A stretch of 64,000 bases of DNA, taken from Altererythrobacter xiamenensis (GTDB lineage Bacteria > Pseudomonadota > Alphaproteobacteria > Sphingomonadales > Sphingomonadaceae). Positions 27,136 to 35,200 of the stretch are shown one piece after another. The DNA is taken from contig NZ_FXWG01000001.1 in assembly GCF_900177715.1 (NCBI RefSeq), positions 186,001 through 250,000 of the forward strand. The letters run 5' to 3'. The position numbers were made by a program, and so were the translations under genes. The notes beneath the pieces were generated by a model. That model was given only the letters and a program-made list of their open reading frames with translations, made no database searches and had not been told where the DNA came from. Every line of letters begins with the position of its first letter. Positions within the stretch are counted from its first letter, which is position 1.

Positions 27136-27774
27136 TTGACCGCTCTACCGATCCTCTATTCCTTTCGCCGCTGCCCCTATGCCATGCGGGCGCGGATGGC
27201 GCTGTGGATCAGCGGCACGACCTGCGAACTGCGTGAAGTCAAACTCTCCGACAAGCCAGATGAATTGCGCGAGGTTTCCGAGAAGGCGACCGTCCCGGTG
27301 CTCGTACTTCCCGATGAGACGGTGATCGACGAGAGTATCGACATCATGCGCTGGGCGCTGACGCAGAGCGACCCCGAGAACTGGCTGTCCGGCGACACAG
27401 AGGCGCTGCTTGCGCGCATCGACGGACCGTTCAAGCATCATCTCGACCGCTACAAATACCACACGCGCTATGAGGACTGCGATCCGGCGGTCCATCGTGC
27501 GGCAGCGCTCGAAATCCTGCACATTCTGGAAGAGCGTTTGGCAGACAAGCCGCAACTATGCGGAGAGACGCGCACGCTGGCCGACATCGCCAGCTTCCCC
27601 TTCATCCGGCAATTCGCCAATCACGACCGCGAGTATTTCGACGGACAGGATCTGCCGCAGGTCCAGCGCTGGCTGAAAGGGCATCTCGAAAGCGAGCTTT
27701 TCAAGAGCATCATGGCGAAACATGATGTCTGGAAAGCGGGCGACGAGCCGGTGGTCTTCGGACCAGCCGGCTAG
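27136..27774 (+). CDS. Glutathione S-transferase family protein
   Basis: This 212-residue protein has an N-terminal thioredoxin fold with LYSFRRCPYAMRARMAL, so a CPxxxR active-site form, the cis-proline strand ATVPVLVL, and a helical C-domain (SFPFIRQFANHD). It may act as a glutathione-dependent reductase. The only start before the motif is TTG at 27136, with GAGG almost touching it, so the start is uncertain. It follows trhO by 3 bases. Its TAG overlaps the TAG of the converging LysR gene in CTAG. Confidence 0.85.
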   Translation: MTALPILYSFRRCPYAMRARMALWISGTTCELREVKLSDKPDELREVSEKATVPVLVLPDETVIDESIDIMRWALTQSDPENWLSGDTEALLARIDGPFKHHLDRYKYHTRYEDCDPAVHRAAALEILHILEERLADKPQLCGETRTLADIASFPFIRQFANHDREYFDGQDLPQVQRWLKGHLESELFKSIMAKHDVWKAGDEPVVFGPAG

Positions 27775-28700
27775 TCTGTCGCCCTCACAGAAGGGTCGAC
27801 GTCCGTGCATTGCGCCAACCGATCGCGCAGCGCATCGATCAGCCAGCTGGTTGCCGGACCGGGCCGCGCATCGCGCCGCCACACCGCGCTGAGCGTATAG
27901 TCAGCCCCCGGCTTTTCGGGGAGATCGAGTTCCACCAACGCGCCGCGTTCCAGATCCTCGCGCACCATGTGGCGCGGCATATTGCCCCAGCCGATCCCCT
28001 CTTTCAGCAGAGCGTGCTTCGCGCCAAGATCGGCAAAGCGCCATGTCTCCGGGCTGAGCACGGAGAACTCGCGGCCCTGCGTCAGCGGCGAACGGTCGGA
28101 CAGCACGATCTGGAGGTGCTTGCGGCTTTCGCCCGACGCGACGTTGGGTGCGGCCAGCGGATGATCGGGCGCCGCAACCGGCACCAGTTCCACCGCGCCG
28201 ATCGCCTGCCGCTCCAGATCGGGATGATCACCGACGACCGGCCCGCAGACCGCCAATTGCGCCTCCTTCTCAATGAGGCATGCGGTGACCGCGCCCAGCG
28301 CCTCGATATTGAGCCGCAGCCCGACGGAGGGAAACATCCGGCGAAACTCGCGCAGCACCGCCGCCGACACTTCGCCCGGCACCATGACATCGAGCGCCAG
28401 CGCGACGTCACTCTCCAGGCCCGCCTGGAGGCTGCGCGTCTTTGCCAGCAGCGCATCGATATCGTCGGTGATTGTCCGCGCTTCGGGGAGCAGCCCCCTC
28501 CCCGCATCGGTGAGTTCCGGCTTGCGCGAGCCTTCGCGTGCGAACAGCGTAACGCCAAGCTGCGCTTCCATCTGCGCGATGCCGTAACTGATGGCGGAAA
28601 CCGCACGGCCCATCCGGCGCGCGGCTCCTCCGAAGCTACCCTCCTCCTCCACCGCGAGGAAGATCCGCAATTGATCGAGTGTCGGTTCGCCCAGCTTCAT
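27771..28700 (-). CDS. LysR-family regulator divergent from pirin
   Basis: This 309-residue regulator has an N-terminal HTH (TLDQLRIFLAVEEEGSFGGAARRMGRAVSAISYGI) and a LysR substrate domain. LysR genes divergent from pirin and azoreductase genes are common in proteobacteria and usually respond to electrophiles or quinones. A TTC-N9-GAA dyad touches the start codon. The open frame extends upstream through the antisense of pirin, but the family N-terminus fixes ATG 28700. Confidence 0.9.
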   Translation of the reverse strand: MKLGEPTLDQLRIFLAVEEEGSFGGAARRMGRAVSAISYGIAQMEAQLGVTLFAREGSRKPELTDAGRGLLPEARTITDDIDALLAKTRSLQAGLESDVALALDVMVPGEVSAAVLREFRRMFPSVGLRLNIEALGAVTACLIEKEAQLAVCGPVVGDHPDLERQAIGAVELVPVAAPDHPLAAPNVASGESRKHLQIVLSDRSPLTQGREFSVLSPETWRFADLGAKHALLKEGIGWGNMPRHMVREDLERGALVELDLPEKPGADYTLSAVWRRDARPGPATSWLIDALRDRLAQCTDVDPSVRATD

Positions 28701-28719
28701 TGTTCGGATTCTTTGAACA
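28701..28719. promoter_or_regulatory. LysR-type binding site candidate
   Basis: TGTTC (28701-28705) and GAACA (28715-28719) are inverted around 9 bases, giving the T-N11-A pattern of LysR regulators (TTC-N9-GAA). The site directly abuts the LysR start and lies 87 bases before the pirin ATG, fitting autorepression plus divergent activation. Confidence 0.55.
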
Positions 28720-28805
28720 TTGTGAGTGATTTTATCCCACTTATCGGAATGAACCACAAGGCCTATCTCTCGTTCACACAAGGAGCCCCCAACGGGAGAC
28801 GACAG

Positions 28806-29519
28806 ATGATCGAACTGAGACCCTTCAATAGCCTCGGCGCCGCCAATCACGGCTGGCTCGATGCGCATCACCACTTTTCCTTCGCCGGTTATCATGATCC
28901 TTCGCGGGTCAACTGGGGCGCCTTGCGCGTCTGGAACGACGACACGATTGCGCCCAAGTCCGGCTTTCCCACCCATCCGCACAGCGACATGGAAATCATT
29001 ACCTATGTCCGCAAAGGTGCGATCACGCATCGCGACAGCATGGGCAATGAAGGCCGCACCGAAGCGGGCGACGTCCAGGTGATGAGCGCAGGCAACGGCG
29101 TGCAGCATTCCGAGTTCAACATGGAGGATGAGGAAACGACGCTGTTCCAGATCTGGATCATTCCTGATGAACGCGGCGGCGAGCCTGGCTGGGGCGCGCG
29201 CAAGTTCCCCAAGGATGACCGCGCCGGACAGTTCGTACCCCTCGCAAGCAATCCGGCGAATGATGACGATGCGGCCGCAGGCGCGCTTCCGATCCGCACC
29301 GATGCCCGCGTGCTCGGTGCGACAGTGAAGGCAGGCGAGAGCGTGACCTACACGCCCGCCGACGCCGGCCGTCACCTCTATCTCGTACCGGCTACCGGCA
29401 AGGTGCGGGTGGAAGATATCGAGGCCAACGCCCGCGACGGCGTTGCCATCACTCAGCAGGACAGCGTGACCATAACCGCGCTCGAAGACAGCGAACTCGT
29501 GCTGGTCGACGCGGCGTAA
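28806..29519 (+). CDS. Pirin family protein (YhaK/quercetinase-like)
   Basis: This 237-residue bicupin protein has pirin motifs LGAANHGWLDAHHHFSFAGY, PTHPHSDMEIITYV and GNGVQHSEFN, supplying the His/Glu metal ligands of the N-terminal cupin. Relatives oxidise quercetin-like compounds or sense redox state. GGGAG precedes ATG 28806 at good spacing. It is divergent from LysR and followed by azoR, so it is probably one regulated redox unit. Confidence 0.93.
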   Translation: MIELRPFNSLGAANHGWLDAHHHFSFAGYHDPSRVNWGALRVWNDDTIAPKSGFPTHPHSDMEIITYVRKGAITHRDSMGNEGRTEAGDVQVMSAGNGVQHSEFNMEDEETTLFQIWIIPDERGGEPGWGARKFPKDDRAGQFVPLASNPANDDDAAAGALPIRTDARVLGATVKAGESVTYTPADAGRHLYLVPATGKVRVEDIEANARDGVAITQQDSVTITALEDSELVLVDAA

Positions 29520-29535
29520 TTCAAACCAACCCCTC

Positions 29536-29582
29536 GGACCCGGCTCGCCGCCCCTCCCCCTCCCCCCAGGCGGGCCGGGTCC
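29536..29582 (+). promoter_or_regulatory. Inverted repeat with C-tract loop between pirin and azoR
   Basis: GGACCCGGC (29536-29544) and GCCGGGTCC (29574-29582) are perfect 9-base arms around a 29-base loop dominated by CCCC-T-CCCCC-T-CCCCCC. On the minus strand the loop is G-rich and approaches a G-quadruplex pattern but shows only three long runs. It lies 23 bases before azoR and could shape its translation or attenuate read-through from pirin. Confidence 0.55.
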
Positions 29583-29604
29583 ACCCCTTCCAAGGAGAAC
29601 AACA

Positions 29605-30198
29605 ATGTCCACCATCCTTCATATTACCGCCAGCATCCGCGACGGCGAATCCGTCTCGCGCTCACTCAGTTCGAAGCTTGTCGACGGACTGCGCGAAAAG
29701 TCGGGCGCAGATGTCATCACCCGCGACCTGTCGAAGAACGACCTGCCGTACATGGACGCGGACCGCTTCGCGGCGAACCTTGCACCCTATGCGGAACGCG
29801 ACGATGACCAGCATGAACTCGCAAAGATCGCGGACACGCTGATCGACGAACTCAAGCAGGCCGACACGATCGTGATCGGCACCCCGATCTACAATTTCAC
29901 CATGCCGTCCACGCTCAAGGCATGGGCCGATCTGGTTGCCCGTGCAGGGACCACTTTCAAATATACCGAGACCGGGCCGCAAGGTCTTATGACCGGCAAG
30001 AAAGCCTATATCGCCATCGCCTCGGGCGGAACGCCGGTCGGCAGCGAGATCGACTTCCTGACTCCGTGGCTGAAGTTCTTCCTCGGCTTCCTCGGCATCA
30101 CCGATGTCGAATTGGTCGCCGCTGACGGCATCATGGGCGAAGGCGGTGAAGAGAAGATCGCCGAAGCGCACGAACAGGTCGAGCGCATGGCCGCCTGA
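29605..30198 (+). CDS. azoR: FMN-dependent NADH-azoreductase
   Basis: This 197-residue flavodoxin-like quinone/azo reductase has the FMN loop ITASIRDGESVSRSLSSKL, the isoalloxazine strand TPIYNFTMPSTLKAWADLVARAGTTFKYTETGPQGL, and IASGGTPVGSEIDFLTPWLKFFLGFLGITDV. It detoxifies quinones by two-electron reduction. AAGGAG precedes ATG 29605. It is downstream of pirin and ends in a clear terminator. Confidence 0.94.
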   Translation: MSTILHITASIRDGESVSRSLSSKLVDGLREKSGADVITRDLSKNDLPYMDADRFAANLAPYAERDDDQHELAKIADTLIDELKQADTIVIGTPIYNFTMPSTLKAWADLVARAGTTFKYTETGPQGLMTGKKAYIAIASGGTPVGSEIDFLTPWLKFFLGFLGITDVELVAADGIMGEGGEEKIAEAHEQVERMAA

Positions 30199-30223
30199 CG
30201 AGCCCTTCTAAGTGATATTGGAG

Positions 30224-30255
30224 TCCCGGAGAGTCATGGCTCTCCGGGATTTTTA
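30224..30255 (+). terminator. Intrinsic terminator after azoR
   Basis: TCCCGGAGAG (30224-30233) and CTCTCCGGGA (30240-30249) form a perfect 10-base stem with a 6-base loop, followed by TTTTTATT. It ends right at the stop codon of the converging transporter gene. Confidence 0.92.
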
Positions 30256-31584
30256 TTGTGGTCGTGCCTGCACCGAAGCGAGCTTCGCAGACATCTTCTT
30301 GCTCCGCGGAAACTTGACGACGAGCATGGTGATGATCGCGCCAAGATGGACTGCGAAGACGATCAGGAACGTCGTCGGAATGCCGCCCCATCCTTCGCTG
30401 ACGGCCAGGACCCAGGCCCCTATCGTGGTCCCGAGATTGCTCACCGCCATGTAGATCGCGAATTGCGTCGCCGCGACACGCGGATCGCTCAAGCGCATCG
30501 AGATCGGTATTCCGACAACTCTCAACAAGGTGTCGAGAATGGTCCATGCATAGACGAACCGCATGAAGTGATTGGCCGAGCTCCAGTTCTCCACGGTGAA
30601 CCACATCCATGCGCACAGGATCAGATAGCCACTGAAAGTGAGGATCATCGACTTCTTGGCCCCCAGGATCTTTCCGCCCCAACCTCCGATGGTGAGCCCA
30701 ACGATTCCTGCAACGAGCTGGGCCGTACCGACGAGGCGCGTAATCTCCTCCTCGTTCCAGCCGACCTCTCCTGTACCGATGAGCGGAGTGGTACCCGTAA
30801 AAATTCCGTAGTGGAGCCCCTGTGCCAGCAGCACGGGCGCCCAGAGCAGGCTTATCGGGCGCAACAACGCGCCCAGCGTGTTGCGCAGAATTGGCCACCA
30901 TGCTCCGAGATAGGCCTCGACATTCCGGGGATGGCCGGTGCCCGCAGTCCACGGCAGCAGCTTCTCGTTTTCACGCTCGCGAATGAACAGGATAAAAACC
31001 GTGATCAGCCCGACGAAGGAAGCCGCAAGCAGATAGGCAGCCATCGGCCCCATGCGTGCAATCGCCATACCGGTAAGCGCGGTGGCCATCGCCATACCGA
31101 TCGTCTGGCCGCCGAACATCATCCCGCCAGCCTGCGCCTGTTCGTCTTCCTCCATGATATCGACAGCGAGTCCGTCCACTGCAACATCCTGGAATGTCGT
31201 CGCCAGGTTTACGCTGAAACCGATGATACCGAGTACCAACACCTGGTCAACCTGCGGCTGGACCAGCGCGGCCATGATCAGCAATCCGATCATCACGATC
31301 TGCGCCCCGGCAATCCACGGCCTTCTCCGCCCCATCGGCAGGAAGGCATAGCGGTCCATGATGAAGCCGTTGACGAACTTGAGCGTCCACGGAAGCGTGG
31401 TCAGGCCGAGCACATAGCCGATATCGACGACATCAGCGCCATTGGCTGCCATCCAGGCAGGAATGGCGAACCAGAACAGTCCGATCGGGACGCCCTGCCC
31501 GATGTAAAGAATGAAAACGGTGAGCAGCCGCAGCGACCGGCTTCGTTCCAGAACCAGGCCCGATTGCCCAATCGTGCTTGCCAT
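30253..31584 (-). CDS. MFS transporter, AmpG-like
   Basis: This 443-residue protein has about 12 membrane helices. The pattern near the N-terminus (IGQGVPIGLFWFAIPAWMAANGADVVDIGYVLGLTTLPWTLKFVNGFIMDRY) fits the AmpG/acetyl-CoA-transporter branch of the MFS. In E. coli AmpG imports muropeptides. No ampD or beta-lactamase gene is nearby, so the substrate is open. ATG 31584 has a GGGGGA ribosome site; an upstream ATG would add 12 residues. Confidence 0.82.
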   Translation of the reverse strand: MASTIGQSGLVLERSRSLRLLTVFILYIGQGVPIGLFWFAIPAWMAANGADVVDIGYVLGLTTLPWTLKFVNGFIMDRYAFLPMGRRRPWIAGAQIVMIGLLIMAALVQPQVDQVLVLGIIGFSVNLATTFQDVAVDGLAVDIMEEDEQAQAGGMMFGGQTIGMAMATALTGMAIARMGPMAAYLLAASFVGLITVFILFIRERENEKLLPWTAGTGHPRNVEAYLGAWWPILRNTLGALLRPISLLWAPVLLAQGLHYGIFTGTTPLIGTGEVGWNEEEITRLVGTAQLVAGIVGLTIGGWGGKILGAKKSMILTFSGYLILCAWMWFTVENWSSANHFMRFVYAWTILDTLLRVVGIPISMRLSDPRVAATQFAIYMAVSNLGTTIGAWVLAVSEGWGGIPTTFLIVFAVHLGAIITMLVVKFPRSKKMSAKLASVQARPQ

Positions 31585-31708
31585 CAGAGTCCCCCATCGG
31601 ATGCCGGAATAATCCAGCATGAGGCGACCCTTCTTCGATCAAGCTACAGCAATGGGCACCGGCAGCAAGGGGATCACCCTGAATCGCCAAACCTGCGTCC
31701 CCGATTGA

Positions 31709-34033
31709 TTAGACGCTTGGCGGCAGGCCTTCCTTCAAGTCCTTCAGCCAGGCGTCCGCAACGGCATCGCTGGGTGCGCGCCAGTCGCCGCGCGGACTCA
31801 ATGCACCGCCCGCCGATACCTTGGGTCCGTTGGGAATCGCGCTGCGCTTGAACTGGCTGAAGGCGAAGAAGCGCTTGATGAACTTCTCCAGCCATTCGGC
31901 AATGGTGGCGAGATCATATTCGTTCTTCTTCGCATCCGGAAAACCAGCGGGCCACTGGCCCGACGCGGCATCTTTCCACGCATGCCAGGCGAGGAATGCA
32001 ATCTTGCTGGGTCGCTGGCCCCAGCGGATCGTGTGTTGAAGGAAGAAGTCGTTGAGCTCGTAAGGACCGATGATGCTCTCGGTGCTCTGGATCGCGCCGC
32101 CCGCATCTGCGGGAACCAGTTCGGGCGAAATCTCCGTATCGAGGATCGACAGCAACACTTCGTCGGTCGCGTGATCGAACTGCTCGGTGCCGACCGCCCA
32201 GCGGATGAGATACTGGATCAGTGTCTTGGGCACGCCGGAGTTCACCGCGTAATGGCTCATCTGGTCGCCCACGCCATAGGTGCACCAGCCGAGCGCCAAT
32301 TCGCTCAGGTCGCCCGTCCCGATGACGAAGCCGGAGTGATGACCGGCAAGGCGGAAGAGATAATCGGTGCGCAGCCCCGCCTGCACATTCTCGAAGGTCA
32401 CGTCATGCACCGGCTCGCCATCGGCAAAGGGGTGATCCATGTCTTCCAGCATGCGGTTGGCCGCCGGACGTATGTCGATTTCCTCGGCGGTGATACCGAC
32501 CGCCTCTATCAGCTTCCACGCGTTCGACTTGGTGTGATCGGAGGTGCCGAAGCCCGGCATGGTATAGCCGCGGATCATGCTGCGCGGCAGGTCGAGCCGG
32601 TCGCAGCACTTGGCCGCCACGATCAACGCATGGGTGGAATCGAGGCCACCAGAGATGCCGATGACCATCGACTTCGCCTTGGTCGCCTCCAGACGCCGCA
32701 TCAACCCGTCGACCTGGATATTGAAGGCCTCGTAGCAATCCTCGTCCAGCTTGTGCTGGCGGCCCGGCACGAAGGGGAACCGGCGGATGGGGCGGATCAA
32801 GCCGCGTGGGTTTTCGTGGTCGGCCAGCGCAAACTCGACCGTGCGGAACCAATCCTCCGGCCGACCTGCCGCCTCCGCCGCGTCGTTGAAGGTCTGCATG
32901 CGCTGACGCTCGGACAATATTCGCTCGCAATCCACGTCGACGATGGAAAGCTCGGCGTCGAGGCTGAAGCGCTCGCTTTCCGCCATCAGATCGCCCAGTT
33001 CGTAGGTCATGCCCTGCCCGTCCCAGGCGAGGTCGGTCGTGCTCTCGCCATGACCGCTGGCGGAATAGACATAGGCGCAGACGGCGCGCGATGATTGCGC
33101 GCGGGCGAGCAGGTGCCGCTCGTCCGACTTGCCAATTGTGATGTTGGAGGCCGAGAGGTTGGCGATCACCGTCGCCCCGGCGAGCGCGCCCATCGTGGAT
33201 GGCGGCGTCGGCGCCCAGTAATCCTCGCAAATCTCCACGAACAGTTTGAAGTTCGGAAGATTCTCCGCAGCAAAGATCAGGTCCGTGCCAAAGGGAACCT
33301 CGCTCCCCGCAACCATGATGGTCTTGCCGACGATTTCGCGCCCATGCGCAAACCAGCGCTTCTCGTAATACTCGCGGTAGTTTGGCAGGAAGCTCTTGGG
33401 AATGACGCCCAGCAGAGCGCCTTTAGCCACCACCAGCGCGCAGTTGTAGATCCGTCCGTTGTGGCGCAGCGGCGCGCCGATCAGCAGGACCGGCGCGAGT
33501 TCGGCGCTGGCGGTGACGACATAGCTCACGCCCTTCTCCACCGCATCGAGCAGCGCATGCTGGAGGTGCAGATCGTCGATCGCATAGGATGACACGCACA
33601 GCTCCGGATAGACCACCAGATCGACGCCCGCGTCATGCGCGCGGCGCGCTTCCGCCACGATCCCTTCGACATTGTAGTCGATGTCGGCCGTGCGGACCTT
33701 TGGGGTCGAGGTCGCGACCCGGACCATGCCGTGTTGGCGAAGATCGTAGAAGGGGTGAGACTTTCCGCTCATTCGTGGTGCCTTTCGCGGCGATATTTCG
33801 TCTTCAGATGAGGATTGAGCTGGCGCAGGTTCGAGCCAGTCGCCCGGCTCGCATACGCCCATTCCTGCGAGGGTTTTCTGCACCTTGGCCCGCGCGATCT
33901 TGCCACGCCGCTCCCACCCATAGACGGTGCGGCTGGGCCAAGGATCGCCATAGCGCGCGCCGAACTCTTCCGCCGAAAGCGGAGGATCATGCGCTTCGCG
34001 CCACTGCCTGATCTTGATTCCGGCGAGGTGCAT
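31709..34033 (-). CDS. nadE: Glutamine-dependent NAD+ synthase with in-frame N-terminal HTH domain
   Basis: The frame encodes 774 residues. Residues about 88-774 are a standard glutamine-hydrolysing NAD+ synthase: nitrilase triad E144, K213, C269 (YPELC, VIPKSF, VEICEDYW) and ATP-pyrophosphatase loop SGGLDS (461-466). Residues 1-72 form an extra HTH-like domain (IKIRQWREAH...LSAEEFGARYG...SRTVYGWERRGKIARAKVQKTLAGMG), joined by a charged linker with no stop. An internal ATG at 33772, with AAAGG 8 bases upstream, would give the normal enzyme. Either a fused protein or two products from one frame is possible. Confidence 0.9.
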   Translation of the reverse strand: MHLAGIKIRQWREAHDPPLSAEEFGARYGDPWPSRTVYGWERRGKIARAKVQKTLAGMGVCEPGDWLEPAPAQSSSEDEISPRKAPRMSGKSHPFYDLRQHGMVRVATSTPKVRTADIDYNVEGIVAEARRAHDAGVDLVVYPELCVSSYAIDDLHLQHALLDAVEKGVSYVVTASAELAPVLLIGAPLRHNGRIYNCALVVAKGALLGVIPKSFLPNYREYYEKRWFAHGREIVGKTIMVAGSEVPFGTDLIFAAENLPNFKLFVEICEDYWAPTPPSTMGALAGATVIANLSASNITIGKSDERHLLARAQSSRAVCAYVYSASGHGESTTDLAWDGQGMTYELGDLMAESERFSLDAELSIVDVDCERILSERQRMQTFNDAAEAAGRPEDWFRTVEFALADHENPRGLIRPIRRFPFVPGRQHKLDEDCYEAFNIQVDGLMRRLEATKAKSMVIGISGGLDSTHALIVAAKCCDRLDLPRSMIRGYTMPGFGTSDHTKSNAWKLIEAVGITAEEIDIRPAANRMLEDMDHPFADGEPVHDVTFENVQAGLRTDYLFRLAGHHSGFVIGTGDLSELALGWCTYGVGDQMSHYAVNSGVPKTLIQYLIRWAVGTEQFDHATDEVLLSILDTEISPELVPADAGGAIQSTESIIGPYELNDFFLQHTIRWGQRPSKIAFLAWHAWKDAASGQWPAGFPDAKKNEYDLATIAEWLEKFIKRFFAFSQFKRSAIPNGPKVSAGGALSPRGDWRAPSDAVADAWLKDLKEGLPPSV

Positions 34034-34043
34034 GGCCCGCGAA

Positions 34044-34060
34044 GTATCTTAAAAGGATAC
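34044..34060. promoter_or_regulatory. Dyad before the HTH-NadE gene
   Basis: GTATC (34044-34048) and GATAC (34056-34060) form an inverted repeat with a 7-base AT-rich centre, 11 bases upstream of the HTH-NadE start codon at 34033. The 38-base gap to the kinase gene leaves little other room for control, so this is a plausible autoregulatory operator for the HTH domain. Confidence 0.45.
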
Positions 34061-34071
34061 CTAAGGCAACA

Positions 34072-35073
34072 CTACTCCTCCGAAGCCAGCTCCACACGAT
34101 ATCCGCGCGCCCGCACCGCCCGGCTGTGTTGAGCGCGAGCCTGCCCCGCGAATGCATCCATGAGGCTCGTCCCCAGGCCAGTTGAATTGCCCTTCAGCGA
34201 CGCAGCACCAAGTCCATCATCTTCGATCGAAAGCACCCATCGATCTTCGAAAACGCTGAAAGAAACCGCGATCGTGCCCGGCCCACCCTCCGGGAAGGCG
34301 TATTTCGCGCAATTGGCTAAAGCCTCGTTGAGATAGAGACCGATCGCCACAGCCACCTCCCTGGGGAGGTGAATGTCCTCGATCTCGCGATGGAGTGTAA
34401 CCGAGTTGCTCAGCGCCGCCCGCTCGATCCGGTCGAGCAGAAGCTCGAGATAGGGCTTCATCGCCACCTCGGTCCCCTCCTCCTGTTCCATCGCAAGATG
34501 GGAATAGGCGTCTGCAAAGGTGCGCACCCGATTCACCGCATCATCCAGCGGGGCGATAAGTTCGGGATGAGAAATCTGGCGTTTCTGGATTTCGAGCAGG
34601 CTGGCAACGAGCGAGAAATTGTTCTTCGTGCGGTGCTCCATCTCGTTGAGCAGGGTGAGACGGCGGTCGGCGGCAGCTCGTATTTCCTCCATGCTCCGGC
34701 TGGCAGCTTCGCGGAATGCCTCCGCAAAGAAAAGCAGGATGAGCGCGGCGAAGCCGTTTATCACGACGCGCAGGGGGTCGGTCGGGTCTTCGAAGGTGAA
34801 GGAATAGGGCGCCCGCAGGACGAAATACCACGCCCAGGCAAATGACAGGATGAAGGATGTGAGCCCTGCCCGCCAATGACCATACAGCGTAGCGAGAAGG
34901 ACGGTGGGATAGACCAGCGCAAAAGGTCCTGAGACCGGCGCCCATACGTCGAGCACCGACCTTAAACCGACCATTGCCGCCGCACAGAAAACACCAAACC
35001 CGATCTGCGCTGCGATTTTCCCGGGACGGGTAAGAAACTGGCGACTGACGTCGAATTGAGCAAGCCGTTGCAT
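34072..35073 (-). CDS. Membrane sensor histidine kinase (DUF4118 + HisKA_2)
   Basis: This 333-residue protein has a KdpD/DUF4118-like set of membrane helices (about 20-120), a short coiled linker, the HisKA_2 phosphoacceptor MEHRTKNNFSLVASLLEIQ (His147) and an ATPase domain (LYLNEALANCAKYAFPEGG, VLSIEDDGLG, GLGTSLMDAFAGQ). HisKA_2 kinases in alphaproteobacteria often feed the PhyR general stress response or single-domain receivers. No cognate regulator is adjacent. The ATG at 35073 fits better than the upstream 35136. It ends 38 bases before nadE on the same strand. Confidence 0.88.
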   Translation of the reverse strand: MQRLAQFDVSRQFLTRPGKIAAQIGFGVFCAAAMVGLRSVLDVWAPVSGPFALVYPTVLLATLYGHWRAGLTSFILSFAWAWYFVLRAPYSFTFEDPTDPLRVVINGFAALILLFFAEAFREAASRSMEEIRAAADRRLTLLNEMEHRTKNNFSLVASLLEIQKRQISHPELIAPLDDAVNRVRTFADAYSHLAMEQEEGTEVAMKPYLELLLDRIERAALSNSVTLHREIEDIHLPREVAVAIGLYLNEALANCAKYAFPEGGPGTIAVSFSVFEDRWVLSIEDDGLGAASLKGNSTGLGTSLMDAFAGQARAQHSRAVRARGYRVELASEE

Positions 35074-35200
35074 AAGTGCGACCCTATGTGAACCAAGGGC
35101 ACATTCACCAATGCGAGGCCCCGATCGGTAGTTCAAGATTCCATCAGGAATGCGCTGGCAGTTTCTTACGCTAAGTCTTTGGTTCGGTCGAATTTATTCG

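Noticed and set aside
27810-28805. Upstream extension of pirin through the LysR gene
   Set aside because: The frame stays open through the antisense of LysR, but pirin homology and a GGGAG site start at 28806.
28701-29615. Upstream extension of LysR through the pirin gene
   Set aside because: The LysR HTH begins normally at 28700; the extension is antisense of pirin.
30256-31851. Long plus-strand open frame (531 codons)
   Set aside because: Antisense of the AmpG-like transporter. The product is highly charged with no domain or helix pattern.
35074-35200. EcfG-type stress promoter before the histidine kinase
   Set aside because: The best match has GGAAT in place of GGAAC and no CGTT at the right distance.
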